A DNA stretch of 64,000 bases, taken from the NCBI RefSeq assembly GCF_009688965.1, contig NZ_AP021875.1:3162001-3226000 (forward strand), written 5' to 3'. Positions 45,891-56,046 of this stretch are shown in pieces. This stretch comes from Desulfosarcina widdelii. Lineage in GTDB: Bacteria; Desulfobacterota; Desulfobacteria; Desulfobacterales; Desulfosarcinaceae. Positions within the stretch are counted from its first letter, which is position 1, and every line of letters begins with the position of its first letter. The position numbers and the translations under genes were made by a program. Below the pieces are notes generated by a model, which made no database searches, had not been told where the DNA came from, and worked only from the letters and a program-made list of their open reading frames with translations.

Positions 45891-46595
45891 TTAATCGGTT
45901 ACCGAGCCTTTCTCCCGCAAGACGCGCACCATTTTTTCCCGTTCGCTCGGATCCGCCCACGCATCCCCGGGAACGTATTCTGCCATGCAGTGTTCAACAC
46001 TCGAAAAACCCGCCCTTTCCGCATAGCGTTTGCTGATTTCCAAAAGCCGGCCATCAACACTCGTCCTGAAAAGCGCCGCCTGCGCCCGGTCAAACAACGA
46101 ATGGTACTTTTTCTGGTTTTCTTGTAACTCTTTTTCAACCTGCTTGAGTTCGGTGATCTCGGTAAAAATGCCATACAGGCCGGCCTCTGAGCCGTTGTCA
46201 TCGAGCAAAGGGAACTTGTTGGAGATGAAATACCGCGTTCCTGATGTCGTCTCCAAACGCTCTTGCGTCTCCATGGCCGAACCCGTCCGGATTACATGCA
46301 GGTCGTTATCACGAAACTGGCGGGCCATTTCAGGCGAAAACAGTATGGTATCGGTATTCCCCAGTACGGATTCCCTTTTCAGGCCGGTAACTTCCTCCCA
46401 TTTGCGATTGACCAGGAGGTAATTCCCCTCAAGATCCTTGATTACAATAAGGGTCCCGCTGTTTTCGATGAGATCGATGAGAAAGCGTCTGTTTTCCAGC
46501 AGGATCTTAGTGGCCGATGGGTGCATTGCAAAGGCGGCGGCCAAAGGTTCGCGGCTGTGCTGTTTCCGTTTTTTATCGGGAGGCTTTTGTGTCAT
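45891..46595 (-). CDS. Hybrid histidine kinase, N-terminal PAS part (ends at a premature TAA)
   Basis: 234 aa. One full PAS domain (about 37-150; LIVIKDLEGNYLLVN, TEITELKQVEKEL) and the first half of a second PAS that stops after GSVTD. The codons after the TAA (45891-45893) continue the PAS fold as EAEIIRRDGKHIWILFSA and join the kinase frame 44223-45848 with no shift. The whole would be a 790-residue PAS-PAS-PAS-HisKA-HATPase-REC cytosolic sensor. It is either a nonsense pseudogene, a readthrough case or a base error. As it stands only this PAS piece should be made. Confidence 0.7.
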   Translation of the reverse strand: MTQKPPDKKRKQHSREPLAAAFAMHPSATKILLENRRFLIDLIENSGTLIVIKDLEGNYLLVNRKWEEVTGLKRESVLGNTDTILFSPEMARQFRDNDLHVIRTGSAMETQERLETTSGTRYFISNKFPLLDDNGSEAGLYGIFTEITELKQVEKELQENQKKYHSLFDRAQAALFRTSVDGRLLEISKRYAERAGFSSVEHCMAEYVPGDAWADPSEREKMVRVLREKGSVTD

Positions 46596-46884
46596 GAATA
46601 ATTTGGATGATAATTATGAATCCGGATAGTTATATAATTTTTTCAGAGCTGGCGTTCGCCTTTCTCGAAGATGTTATTGTCGGCGTTGAATGTGCATTTT
46701 CCTGACGCTGGCAAACCGGTCTGTAGGCCGACCACAATATCGAGTCTGTTGTTGGAAAAGCATTATACATGAAGATCATTCATGGGGGCAAAACAAAAAA
46801 AGGCCCGATGCTTCACAATTAAACCTTCCGGCGTTTAAAAAGACGCCGTCTCGCAAAGCCAGCCCCAAGGGGTTTGGCGATCCG

Positions 46885-47934
46885 TCAGCGCGTCTTGGCC
46901 CGCGTCCAGGCTTCGTCCATAATGCGGTTGTCCTTGCCCAGGTCCTTGGTAAAGTGGAGGTTCTCCATGATCTCGGGTGTGGGGTATATGCCCGGATTTT
47001 TGAGGTCTTCAGGCGTAATGAAGGTTTCCGCAGCCGCGTTGGGCGTAGCGTACTGATTGTAATTGGAAAGCTCGGCACCCACTTCCGCTTCCAGAATCCA
47101 GTTGATCCACTTGTGGGCGGCATCCGGGTTGGGCGCCTTTGCCGGAATACACATGGAATCGAACCATATCTCGCTGCCCTCTTTGGGAATGGTGAAAGCG
47201 AGGTTTTCCGGGTCTTCGGTCACCGACTGAATGGCGTCGCCGTTGTAAACAATGGCGGCCACGGCCGTGCCGGCGACCACGTCGTTTTTACCGCCCACAC
47301 CGGATTTAAAGCCCATGCAGTTTTTGGTTCGCTTGGTGGATACCAGAAGATCCGAAGCGGCCTTGAGGTCTGCGGGTCGGGTGCTGTTGAAGTCTTTCCC
47401 CAAATAGACCAGCGCAATGCCCATCATCTCCCGTACGCCGTCGATCAGCCAGAAGGGACCGGGCTGGCTTTTCTCGTCGAACAGAACCGACCAGCTATTC
47501 ACCGCATCTTCAGGGACCTGGTTCCTGCGGTACATCAAGCCCACCGTACCCCACTGATAGGCCACCGAGTAAACGTTGCCCGGATCGTACCCCGTCTGGT
47601 GAAAAAGCGGTTTGAGGTTTTTCAGGTTGGGCAGTTTGGCATGGTCCAGGGGCTGAACGAGTTTCCGATTGATGAGCACCGGCATGATATAGTCGGAAGG
47701 AACAATGATGTCGTACTGGCTGACGCCGCCGGCCTGGAGCTTGGCCACCATCTCCTCGTTGTTCTCGAAAATGTCCAGGCGTACCTTGATGCCGAAGCGC
47801 TTTTCGAAATCGGCCGGCATCTTCTCTTCATCCATGTATTCGGACCAGTTATAAATTCTCAGTTCCTGGCCACTGGCGGCCACGGCGGTAAGAAGCAGTA
47901 CAATGCCGATCAGTAGACTTAATTTGCGCATCAT
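46885..47934 (-). CDS. potD: Spermidine/putrescine-type ABC transporter substrate-binding protein
   Basis: 349 aa. Signal peptide (to AASG-QE) and a PotD/PotF fold: LRIYNWSEYMDEEKMPADFEK-type opening (W and the acidic pair contribute to polyamine binding), DIIVPSDYI, and the late WINWILEAEVG. It delivers a polyamine-like cation to PotBC. Last gene of a minus-strand group with potABC, 25 bases after potC. The true ligand could be another cationic amine, since the cluster handles glutamyl chemistry. Confidence 0.9.
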   Translation of the reverse strand: MMRKLSLLIGIVLLLTAVAASGQELRIYNWSEYMDEEKMPADFEKRFGIKVRLDIFENNEEMVAKLQAGGVSQYDIIVPSDYIMPVLINRKLVQPLDHAKLPNLKNLKPLFHQTGYDPGNVYSVAYQWGTVGLMYRRNQVPEDAVNSWSVLFDEKSQPGPFWLIDGVREMMGIALVYLGKDFNSTRPADLKAASDLLVSTKRTKNCMGFKSGVGGKNDVVAGTAVAAIVYNGDAIQSVTEDPENLAFTIPKEGSEIWFDSMCIPAKAPNPDAAHKWINWILEAEVGAELSNYNQYATPNAAAETFITPEDLKNPGIYPTPEIMENLHFTKDLGKDNRIMDEAWTRAKTR

Positions 47935-47959
47935 GGTTTTCTCCTTTTCAGACCTGTCG

Positions 47960-48748
47960 CTAACGACGGGTGAATCGTTCCGCCAGAATTACCAGCACGA
48001 CGGTGATTAACATGATCAGGGTGGACAGGGCGTGGATTTGCGGTGTCACCCCCCTGCGGACTGCCGCGAAAATAAACAGCGGCAGGGTCTGCGAATCGGG
48101 CCCGGCCATAAAAAAACTAATCACGAAATCGTCCAGGGAAAGGGTAAAGGCCAGCATGGCTCCCGCCATGATGCCGGGCATCAGCAGCGGCAGCATCACC
48201 TTTCTGAACATGTACCAATTGGATGCAAAAAGATCTCGGGCGGCTTCCTCCATTTCCCGGCCGATGGCCCCCAGTCGGCTGCGAACCACCAGGGCCACGA
48301 AGGCGATCTGAAAGGTGACGTGACCGACAATCATGTTGGGCAGTCCGGGTTCGAAAAAGGAGGAAAGCAGCCGCAGCAATCCGAAAACCACCACCAGGGA
48401 TGCCGCCAGGATAATGTCCGGGATGACCACGGGAATGTACAAAATGGTATCCAGAAAATTGCGGGTCCGTCTGGCCCAGGGAAAGCGGTCCATGGCAATG
48501 GCCAGGATTGTACCCAGGACAGTGGCGACGAAAGTGGAGATCACCGCCAGCAGTAGGGTGTTCCAGGCGGCCTCGAGGATCCACTCGTTTTCGAAGAGTT
48601 TGAGATACCACTTCAGGGTGAACCCTTTCCACACCAGCCCCCTTCGCGCATCGTTGATGGAGAAAACTGCTACGCCAACCAGCGGCAGATAGAGAAATGC
48701 CAGGGTCAGCCAGGAAACGGCCGCGGTAACGAAATCGCTGCGTCTCAT
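47960..48748 (-). CDS. potC: Polyamine-type ABC permease PotC
   Basis: 262 aa. Six membrane helices and the EAA loop EEAARDLFASNWYMFRKVML that contacts PotA. Start is the ATG at 48748, which overlaps the potB stop (ATGA); the much longer open frame upstream (to 49477) is a shadow of potB. It pairs with PotB in the inner membrane. Confidence 0.92.
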   Translation of the reverse strand: MRRSDFVTAAVSWLTLAFLYLPLVGVAVFSINDARRGLVWKGFTLKWYLKLFENEWILEAAWNTLLLAVISTFVATVLGTILAIAMDRFPWARRTRNFLDTILYIPVVIPDIILAASLVVVFGLLRLLSSFFEPGLPNMIVGHVTFQIAFVALVVRSRLGAIGREMEEAARDLFASNWYMFRKVMLPLLMPGIMAGAMLAFTLSLDDFVISFFMAGPDSQTLPLFIFAAVRRGVTPQIHALSTLIMLITVVLVILAERFTRR

Positions 48749-49659
48749 AGGACCTCGATCTCTTTGCCCCTGCGCCGGTAGATTTGCAGCCCGACCATGG
48801 TCAGCAGCATCAGGGCCATGCTGATGGCCGCTCCGAAGGGCCAGTCCCGGCTGGGGCCGAACTGCTGCTGAATGAGGTTGCCCACCAGCATGTACTTGGC
48901 CCCGCCCAAAAGATCGGGAACCACAAACATGCCCATGGCCGGTATAAATGTGAGGATGATTCCCACCGAAAGGCCCGGCATGGTCTGGGGCAAAATCGCC
49001 TGGGTGAAGACCCGCGTCCGCGAGGCGTACAGGTCCTGGGCCGCCTCCACCAGCGACCAGTCCAGCCGCTCTACGCTGGCATACAGCGGCAGGGTTACGA
49101 AGGGCAGAAACATGGAAACCATGCCCAGATAGACGGCAAAGGCGTTGGGGTACAGCGGTGCCCCGGCCGGAATGAAGCCCAGCAGCGCTGCCAGACGGGC
49201 AAAGGGCATCTCGGGCGACAGGATCAAAAACCAGGCGTAAGTCCGGATGACCATATTGGTCCAAAAGGGAATGATGACCAAGGTCAGCCACAGGTAGCGA
49301 CTGCGCTCGGGCCGTGCGGCGATAAAAAAGCACAGGGGGTAAGAAACGACCACCGACACCAGGGTGGTAACAAAGGCCACGACCAGCGACCGCCAGAGGA
49401 TGATCAGGTAGTCTGCCGTCCAGCCGAAAAGCGAAAAGCCGGCCAGCCGCCGGTAATTCTCCAGCGTAAAGGTCCATTCCAGCTCGCCGTATGCCCCCCG
49501 GGTGAGGAAACTCACCGCCACCAGCACCAGGCCGGGAATCACCAGAAAGAGCATCAACCAGAGCATTCCGGGGATCAACAGGCCGCCGCCGAGTCTCATC
49601 AACCGGTGCCGGGTCGTCAATGCCCCGTACCAGGCAATCGTGGCATCAGTTCGTGTCAT
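48745..49659 (-). CDS. potB: Polyamine-type ABC permease PotB
   Basis: About 304 aa with six membrane helices and the EAA loop [19 protein letters not shown]. The ATG at 49659 overlaps the end of potA by 14 bases; the frame is open to 49746 but those residues are a shadow of potA. Order potA-potB-potC-potD is the E. coli order. Confidence 0.92.
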   Translation of the reverse strand: MTRTDATIAWYGALTTRHRLMRLGGGLLIPGMLWLMLFLVIPGLVLVAVSFLTRGAYGELEWTFTLENYRRLAGFSLFGWTADYLIILWRSLVVAFVTTLVSVVVSYPLCFFIAARPERSRYLWLTLVIIPFWTNMVIRTYAWFLILSPEMPFARLAALLGFIPAGAPLYPNAFAVYLGMVSMFLPFVTLPLYASVERLDWSLVEAAQDLYASRTRVFTQAILPQTMPGLSVGIILTFIPAMGMFVVPDLLGGAKYMLVGNLIQQQFGPSRDWPFGAAISMALMLLTMVGLQIYRRRGKEIEVL

Positions 49660-50707
49660 CTTCAAGAACCTGCAGTTCCTCGGGGGCCAGTTCCAGCCAG
49701 ATTTCCCTGCCTGGATTGATGCGTCGATAGGAGCTGGTGCGCACACGCAGCGGCCCCGGTTCCACCCACAGTTCGAAACTGGTGCCCCGGTAGACGATAT
49801 CCGTCACCCTCACACGAACGCCGTTGCGCTCGGGCGGATGCTCCCCCACGCGGATCCATTCCGGGCGGATGGCCACGGTTCCCTTTTCCCAGGGAACCTC
49901 CTGCTCCAGGGCCAGAAAGCCGAAGGCGGTCTGCACGCCTCCCGGCACCCGCGTACAGGGGATCAGGTTGGCGACGCCGAGAAACTCGGCCACAAAACGG
50001 TTTTTGGGGTAATCGTAAACCGCCTCCGGATCGCCGGTCTGAACGATCTGTCCGTCGCGCATTACGGCCATCCGGTCGCTGCAGACCAGGGCCTCGGCCT
50101 GGTCGTGGGTCACCAGGATGAAGGTTCGCCCCAGCTTGCGCTGCAGCCGCCGCAGATCCTCCTGCACCTGGGCACGCAGACGGGCATCCAGGGCGCTCAT
50201 GGGCTCGTCCAGCAGCAGCACATCCGGCTCGTTCACCAAGGCTCTTGCCAGGGCCACGCGCTGTTTCTGCCCGCCGGAGAGCTGGTGGGGCTGCCGACCG
50301 GCCAGGGCTCCGAGATCCAGCATCTCCAGCCGGCGTTCGACCCGTCTTTTGATTTCGCCGGCGGGAAACTTGCGCGAGCGAAGCCCAAAGGCCACATTTT
50401 CCCAGACCGTTAAATGGGGAAAAAGGGCATAGCTCTGAAAAACCGTGTTGACCTGGCGTTTAATGGCCGGAAGTCGTGTAATATCTTTCCCGCCGGAAAA
50501 GATCTGACCCGAATCGGCAAGTTCCAGCCCGGCGATAATGCGCAACAGGGTCGTCTTGCCGCAACCCGAGGGTCCCAGCAGCGTAAAAAATTCTCCCGGG
50601 GCCACATGCAGGGAGACATCCTCCAGGGCGGCAAAATCTTCATAATGCTTGCAGACATTGCGAATCGCAAGGCCATTTTCAATAATGGTTTCCGGGGACC
50701 GGCTCAT
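49646..50707 (-). CDS. potA: Polyamine-type ABC transporter ATPase PotA
   Basis: 353 aa. Walker [10 protein letters not shown], signature [16 protein letters not shown], Walker [14 protein letters not shown]-loop (VTHDQAEA), and a C-terminal TOBE domain (about 270-345; [10 protein letters not shown]). It drives PotBC. The 255-base gap upstream, to the MFS gene, may contain its own promoter, so potABCD may not depend on the upstream operon promoter. Confidence 0.95.
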   Translation of the reverse strand: MSRSPETIIENGLAIRNVCKHYEDFAALEDVSLHVAPGEFFTLLGPSGCGKTTLLRIIAGLELADSGQIFSGGKDITRLPAIKRQVNTVFQSYALFPHLTVWENVAFGLRSRKFPAGEIKRRVERRLEMLDLGALAGRQPHQLSGGQKQRVALARALVNEPDVLLLDEPMSALDARLRAQVQEDLRRLQRKLGRTFILVTHDQAEALVCSDRMAVMRDGQIVQTGDPEAVYDYPKNRFVAEFLGVANLIPCTRVPGGVQTAFGFLALEQEVPWEKGTVAIRPEWIRVGEHPPERNGVRVRVTDIVYRGTSFELWVEPGPLRVRTSSYRRINPGREIWLELAPEELQVLEDDTN

Positions 50708-50962
50708 TTATCTATCATTCCAACTCTTGATGAACTCGCAAACGCGGATATCTATAAAACTCCAGTATCTGCCTCCCATACTCTGCATGGGAACCTGTAG
50801 CCTGATAACCCGTCAAATTTTGCTCCTATACAGAAACATGGGAGCCAGGCACGCGATTAGCTTGAGCTTTACAGAAAAGCGTTTCCAAAAAATTTGGCGG
50901 CCAAAATATATAACTTGGCCAAACAATGCAACCGTTGTGTTGGCTCCATAGACAATGCCCGT

Positions 50963-52288
50963 CTATCGTGCTTGACCGGCACCAGCCGAGGGCCCGGGAA
51001 AATTGGCATCTGTTTTCCGAATCGACTGAATGCCGCCCTGGGGTTCGTTGCGCGGGTCCATCGCCATGACCACCGGCGATGAACGTTTCATGGGAACGAA
51101 AGAAACCTGGTCTTCCACCGCGACCACTTCGACCTTTTCCTGTTTGAGCAGATAAAGTGTGACCAGGGCCAGGCTTGCGTTGACCAGACACCAGAAGGCA
51201 AAAAGGCCGAAGGGACTTTTCAGAAGGGTCATCAATCCGGAAGCCAGCAGGGGACTGGCACAAGCCCCGACACTGTAGGCGAACAGGAGGCAGCCGCTGA
51301 CCGCCACGGTTTCCTTGCCTTCGAACACATCGTGAGCCCGGGCCACCGACACGGGGTAGACGGCGAACACAAGGGCGCCCAGCAACCCCATTTTACCGAT
51401 CAGCAACCGATAGGTCGTCTCCTGGCCGACAAACATCCATCCGCTGACGACGGCAATGGCGACAGCGACGACAACCAGGACAAAGGTGCGGTCAAAGCGG
51501 TCAGAGACGGCCCCCACAATCCATTGGGCCGTCAAGCCGGAGAAGACCGTTGCGGACATGATCCAGGCCAACTGGGAATGGCTCATCCCGATGCTGGTGC
51601 ATACGGCCGGCATCATGGAGAAAAATGCGCTGTTGGTCAAGCCGGCGGCCATGCTCCCCAGCATGCCGATGGGCGAGGTTCTGAATACGCGCCTGAGCTG
51701 GATTTTCTTTCTCTCGGGCAGTTGGGGATGGATGCCTTCGGTTGCGGATACCGGGACCAGGCACAGCGCAAAAATCACGCCGGCAACGATAAAAAGGTTG
51801 TTGCTCCCCACGTCTCCAACGTTGAGAAGCTGTTGGCCGATGCCGATCCCCAGGTAACTCAGGGCGATGTAGACCGAAAAAATCCGTCCGCGGTACCTGG
51901 ATTCCGTACATTCGTTCAGCCAGCTTTCTATCACCATGTACATGCCGAAGGTGGTTATGCCGCAAAAAAAACGCAGAACGCCCCAGGCCACAGGAGTCAT
52001 CCACAAACCGTGAAGCAGCGTTGTGGCCGTCGTTCCTGCGGCAAAGATGGTGAACGCCCGGATATGGCCGATCCTTTGGATCGGCCGATAGCATACCGTT
52101 GAACCGGCTAAAAGGCCGGCAAAATAGCAGGATAGGACAATGCCCGTGACGGCCATCGGATATCCCTCCATGGCCATGCGGGTACTCAGCAGGGTATTGA
52201 GCAGGCCGTTGCCGGTCAGAAAAACCAGAACGGCAGCGAACAGAGCACTAAAAGAACCGACGATCTTAACCACTTCAATCTCTCTCAA
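50963..52288 (-). CDS. MFS transporter (YcaD/sugar-MFS-like)
   Basis: 441 aa, twelve membrane helices. Loop 2-3 motif and the central loop are as in the major facilitator superfamily ([21 protein letters not shown] between helices 4 and 5). It has an unusual Pro/Gly-rich C-terminal tail of about 35 residues. Start is either TTG at 52288, overlapping the previous stop (TTGA), or GTG at 52273, behind GAGAGA. Coupling to the enolase-superfamily gene makes it the likely exporter or importer of that pathway's compound. Confidence 0.87.
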   Translation of the reverse strand: MREIEVVKIVGSFSALFAAVLVFLTGNGLLNTLLSTRMAMEGYPMAVTGIVLSCYFAGLLAGSTVCYRPIQRIGHIRAFTIFAAGTTATTLLHGLWMTPVAWGVLRFFCGITTFGMYMVIESWLNECTESRYRGRIFSVYIALSYLGIGIGQQLLNVGDVGSNNLFIVAGVIFALCLVPVSATEGIHPQLPERKKIQLRRVFRTSPIGMLGSMAAGLTNSAFFSMMPAVCTSIGMSHSQLAWIMSATVFSGLTAQWIVGAVSDRFDRTFVLVVVAVAIAVVSGWMFVGQETTYRLLIGKMGLLGALVFAVYPVSVARAHDVFEGKETVAVSGCLLFAYSVGACASPLLASGLMTLLKSPFGLFAFWCLVNASLALVTLYLLKQEKVEVVAVEDQVSFVPMKRSSPVVMAMDPRNEPQGGIQSIRKTDANFPGPSAGAGQAR

Positions 52289-53352
52289 TCTTTTGGATCA
52301 AACCCCAACCCCGGCTGTCCGGTGGGGAACAAAACGCCCCGGCGCAGATGGACAGCGCCCCGGGCGGGATCGTTTTTCAAATCCAGATGTCCGTCCAGGT
52401 CGGCATATCTGACGTTGGGCCTCGCCAAGGCGAAATGGAGTCCGGCGGCGATGCCCAGGGCCGATTCATCCATACAGCCCACCATTACCTCAAGATTGGC
52501 GGCGCGCGACACGGCATTGATCTTCAGGGCTTCGTCGATGCCCCCAACCTTCATCAACTTGATGTTGATCATATCCACCAGATCTTTTCTGGCCAGTCGG
52601 AAGGCATCGCTTAAATCCATGAGACTCTCGTCGGCCATGATGGGCAGCGGCGCCTGTCGGGTGATTCGACCGAGCATTCGCTCCCGGGTGCGGGGTGTGG
52701 GCTGCTCGATGAGTTCCAGGTGCACCGGACGAACCCCTTCGACAAACCGCAGGGTATCGGCCTCCGAGTATCCCTGGTTGGCATCGAAGCGCAGCTCGAT
52801 CTTGTTGCCCACCGCTTTCCGGACGGCAATCAGGCGTTCGACATCCACGTCCACGTCCGCGCCGCCCTTGATTTTGAGGGCCCGGAAGCCTTGACCGGCA
52901 AATTCGACGGCCTTGTCGACGGTGGCTGGAACCGGAAGAATGCCGATGGTAACGCTGGTGCGCATCCGGTCGCGGAAACCGCCCAGCAGGCGGTAAAGGG
53001 GCAGGCCTGCCGTCTTTCCCAGGATATCCAGCAGGGCCATGTCCACCATGGCCAGGACCGATGGCTGCGCCTTCAGATGCGGTCTGATCCGCTCCAGAAG
53101 CATCAGCTGGCGCAGGGGATCGCTTCCTTTGAGGGCGGGCAGGACGATATACTGGGCAGCCTTAAAGGTACCCGGTGCCGTTTCACCGGTCACCGCCAGA
53201 TCCGGTGCCGCACAGCCGTAACCTGCAACTCCGGTGGAAGTCTCCAGGCGCAGGAATACATTGGTGGTCGCCGTGACGGTTTCGTAGGCGATGGTGTAGG
53301 GCTCGGTCAGCTCCATGGAGACCGGCCAGGCTTCGATGTTTACAATTTTCAT
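52285..53352 (-). CDS. DgcA/dipeptide-epimerase-type enolase-superfamily enzyme
   Basis: 355 aa, muconate-cycloisomerase-like enzyme. Catalytic and metal residues are visible: K160 and K162 (LKIKGG), D190 (FDANQG), E216 (LIEQPTP), D241 (MADES) and K265 (NIKLMKVGG). These racemise or epimerise alpha carbons, for example L-Ala-D/L-Glu or N-acetyl-glutamate (DgcA). Because a DUF1611 (DgcN) gene lies in the same cluster, the DgcA role (N-acetyl-D-glutamate racemase) is a good hypothesis. AAGGAC precedes the ATG. 67 bases separate its start from the first of two repeats that fill the gap to the fusion gene. Confidence 0.85.
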   Translation of the reverse strand: MKIVNIEAWPVSMELTEPYTIAYETVTATTNVFLRLETSTGVAGYGCAAPDLAVTGETAPGTFKAAQYIVLPALKGSDPLRQLMLLERIRPHLKAQPSVLAMVDMALLDILGKTAGLPLYRLLGGFRDRMRTSVTIGILPVPATVDKAVEFAGQGFRALKIKGGADVDVDVERLIAVRKAVGNKIELRFDANQGYSEADTLRFVEGVRPVHLELIEQPTPRTRERMLGRITRQAPLPIMADESLMDLSDAFRLARKDLVDMINIKLMKVGGIDEALKINAVSRAANLEVMVGCMDESALGIAAGLHFALARPNVRYADLDGHLDLKNDPARGAVHLRRGVLFPTGQPGLGFDPKD

Positions 53353-53419
53353 GGTTGTCCTTTAAGGAAAGGCCATTTCCCTTCCTCCTGGTTAATATCG
53401 CCATTTGTGCTTTGCAAAC

Positions 53420-53537
53420 GGTTTCGTGAGAAGTTCGAGATCAAGGCTTGCTAGTCCCAAGGAGCGAGGTGTATTCAAAATACTCCACAACGACGAGAGA
53501 CGAAGCGTAACGAATATATCGGGCTTCTCACGAAGCC
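53420..53537. repeat. Palindrome-ended intergenic repeat, copy 1
   Basis: GGTTTCGTGAGAAG (53420-53433) and CTTCTCACGAAGCC (53524-53537) are inverted with 13 of 14 matches. Inside lie TCGAGATCAAGGC and GCGTAACGAATATATCGGG (53505-53523), which recur in diverged form in the adjacent copy 2. No target duplication was seen. It looks like a non-autonomous, dispersed repeat of the Desulfobacteraceae type. Confidence 0.7.
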
Positions 53538-53548
53538 GTGTTAGTATC

Positions 53549-53689
53549 GTGCCCATCCAGAAATAGGAAAATTTGGTCGAGATCGAGGCGCACGAAAAAT
53601 TTTACCGCAGGCATATGGTTGATATTTCGAGGATGAAATTTCTCGCGCAACAAAGATATAGGGCAAATTGGCCATTTATGGATGGGCAC
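53549..53689. mobile_element. MITE-like repeat inserted in a stop codon, copy 2
   Basis: 141 bases with perfect 11-bp inverted ends, GTGCCCATCCA (53549-53559) and TGGATGGGCAC (53679-53689), flanked by a direct 7-base duplication TAGTATC (53542-53548 and 53690-53696). The inner GCGCAACAAAGATATAGGG (53645-53663) matches copy 1 at 15 of 19 positions. Removing the element and one TAGTATC rebuilds CGA-TAC-TAA as the end of the fusion gene; now the stop is TAG. It has no transposase and would move in trans. Confidence 0.8.
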
Positions 53690-56046
53690 TAGTATCGCTT
53701 CTGATAAATCTCCTTTAACGTCATGGATTTGATCTGATCCACGAACGCCACCAGATTGGAGATCATCAGTTCCCACATTTTCTCCCCTTTTTCCACCGTC
53801 GCCCGGGTGGGGTCGCCCATGACGCCGCTGGCCGAAATCTTGTGGGTGTGGGCATACCAGGCCACCCCCCGTTTGGAAGTAAAGTCCAGATAGCGGCTGG
53901 TGAACTCGGGCACCTCCATCTGCAGGCGGTCCATGCGCACCAGCTCCGGCCGAATCGCCAGGCTGGTGCTGGTCTCGATCTCGCCGGCGTGGACGTCGTT
54001 GGGCGTCTCGATCAGGCCGTCCACGTCCACATCGCTGGTTTCTCCAGTGTCCACGCAGACGAAGATGCGGGCATCCTGGTTGATGCGCTGGGCAGCGAAG
54101 TTCAACGACGGCGCGTTGCCGCCGTGTCCGTTGATAATGACCAGCTTTTGAATGCCGTTTTTGGCCAAACTGATGCCGACATCGTAAACCAGGTTGGCCA
54201 GGGTTTCGTTGTTGATGCTGATGGTGCCCTTGAAGGCCTCGTGGTGGTAAGAGACGCCGTAGGCGATCAGGGGCAGCACCAAGGGTTTGGGCTCGCTGCA
54301 CCCGTCGGCAACCTTTCTTGCCAGGTATTCGGCGTCGAAGGCGTCCGTGTCCAGCGGCAGGTGGGGACCATGCTGCTCGACGGCCCCTACCGGAAGCAGG
54401 GCCGTATCCACGATGTCAAGGCGCGCGGCGGCATCCGGCCAGCAAAGTTCTCCCCAGTAAAAGGTGGCCGGCGGAGCGGCCGTCTTTTCCTGCTCGCCGG
54501 CATCCGTTTTGGATTCGAAGCGGTAGGCTGCCTGCATGCCGGCATGGGAGAACACTTCCACCGGCTGCCATTTCGTCCCCTGCCTTTCCACCGCCCCATC
54601 GGCATACTCGAGGCAGATGCGGTACAGATCGGCCCGCAAATCTTCGGGAATGCCGTCGATGGGCGATACCTGGGCATCGAAGCGCAGCTTCAAGATCTCC
54701 GGATAGGGCTTGGCGGTTGCAGCGATCTCTTCCGGCACCGATACCCGATCGCTTCGGGCCAGCAGGTAGAAAAGCTGGCCGGCCTCGGCCGTGGCCTGGG
54801 TGTAGGCCCCTTTCTCGAACAGCGCTTTCAGGCATTGGGTCGTCTGGTCCGCGGTGTAGCCGCAGCGGGAGGGATCTTCTCCCATGGCGAGAAGCATCCC
54901 CACGATGCGGCGGCACTTCTCGCATTTACCGCAGGGCCGGATGCGCTCGTCCGCCTTGTGGGCGGCGTGGCAGGAGGTCTGATGCTCCTGAAGGTGCGGA
55001 TAGCGCTTGGCCAGGATTTTTTCGATGAGCAGTTCGGACAAGGGACGCAGCACCGAAAACTGGGTAAGCGCCCATCCCTTGCGCTGAAAATAGCGGGACA
55101 GCACCGCATCGAACCAGATGCTCTGGTCGAACAGGCCGTCGTAGTGGCGGATGCCCCGGGTGGTGACCCGCCGGGAAGTATCAAACTCGTCGCCGATAAT
55201 CAGGCGCCCGATGCCCCGTTTGCGCACCAGCGGCAGGACGCCGAAGAGAAATACCGCCACCGTCCAGAGACGGATCGGATACTCGTCGGCGCGTACGCCG
55301 GCAAAATCGCTGCGGATGAAAGGCATGCGACGCAGCATCCAGGAAAAAAAGCGGTCCGCATTGATCCAGACCCGCGCCGTGTTGGGGACGTTGTCCCGAA
55401 AATGGCGATAGGCGTTGAGAGCCGTAAACCAGTGCCGCCCCGATTCGTTCACGAAAATGGAATGCACGTCTTTCCCGACCTCGTACAGCAGCCCGAAGCT
55501 CAGCAGGCTGTCCTTGCCGCCGCTGGAAAGGACACAGTAGCGTCCGGGATCGGTTTTCCAGGAAGCCAGATGGTTGTGCCGCGCCCGGTCGGGAAAGACC
55601 AGCCTGGCCCGCAGGAAGGCCTTGGGTTTCACCGCCGGCAGGCCGACCGCATCCCCGATCAGAAAGGGGTTGGGTTCCAGGAATTTTTTGACATAGATTT
55701 CACGGGCGGTGTTCTCGGCCATCTCCCTGAGAAATCGACGATCCGTTTTGTCAAACAGACCGTAAAGGACGATCTCCCGGCAGAACAGCCCGTAATTGAG
55801 GGCCACCTGGGCCGCGATCATGGCGGCCAGGTTGTGGGATTCGGGCGAGCGGGGATCGAACACCTTCTCCTCGTAGGTGCAGATCAGCTCGGTCTGCTCC
55901 ACCTTCTCACCGATGATCAGGCGATAGGGAGCCACCAGGCGCCGGCCTTCCAGTTTTACCGGACCCATTTCCAGGCGGTCGAACACCTGCAGCACGTCCG
56001 GCAGTTCGGTCTCTTGGTTTTGTTCGCGGATGTCTGTGGCGCTCAT
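53689..56046 (-). CDS. Fusion of a MurL-like PP-loop domain with a creatininase-family amidohydrolase
   Basis: 785 aa. Residues 1 to about 510 resemble MurL-type ATP-dependent epimerases: PP-loop SSGGKDS (174-180), SVLRPLSELL (331-340) and a Cys set C359, C372, C375, C378. Residues about 525-785 are a creatininase/MftE-type amidohydrolase with metal ligands in GAVEQHGPHLPLDTD (554-568), NGHGGN (639-644) and HAGEIETS. Both active sites look complete, so this is a natural bifunctional enzyme. MurL inverts the glutamate in UDP-MurNAc-L-Ala-L-Glu; the amidohydrolase would open an amide or lactam. The ATG overlaps the DUF1611 stop (ATGA). Confidence 0.82.
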   Translation of the reverse strand: MSATDIREQNQETELPDVLQVFDRLEMGPVKLEGRRLVAPYRLIIGEKVEQTELICTYEEKVFDPRSPESHNLAAMIAAQVALNYGLFCREIVLYGLFDKTDRRFLREMAENTAREIYVKKFLEPNPFLIGDAVGLPAVKPKAFLRARLVFPDRARHNHLASWKTDPGRYCVLSSGGKDSLLSFGLLYEVGKDVHSIFVNESGRHWFTALNAYRHFRDNVPNTARVWINADRFFSWMLRRMPFIRSDFAGVRADEYPIRLWTVAVFLFGVLPLVRKRGIGRLIIGDEFDTSRRVTTRGIRHYDGLFDQSIWFDAVLSRYFQRKGWALTQFSVLRPLSELLIEKILAKRYPHLQEHQTSCHAAHKADERIRPCGKCEKCRRIVGMLLAMGEDPSRCGYTADQTTQCLKALFEKGAYTQATAEAGQLFYLLARSDRVSVPEEIAATAKPYPEILKLRFDAQVSPIDGIPEDLRADLYRICLEYADGAVERQGTKWQPVEVFSHAGMQAAYRFESKTDAGEQEKTAAPPATFYWGELCWPDAAARLDIVDTALLPVGAVEQHGPHLPLDTDAFDAEYLARKVADGCSEPKPLVLPLIAYGVSYHHEAFKGTISINNETLANLVYDVGISLAKNGIQKLVIINGHGGNAPSLNFAAQRINQDARIFVCVDTGETSDVDVDGLIETPNDVHAGEIETSTSLAIRPELVRMDRLQMEVPEFTSRYLDFTSKRGVAWYAHTHKISASGVMGDPTRATVEKGEKMWELMISNLVAFVDQIKSMTLKEIYQKRY

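Noticed and set aside
45891..45893. Recoding as selenocysteine or pyrrolysine in the split kinase
   Set aside because: The codon is TAA, not TGA or TAG, so known recoding does not apply.
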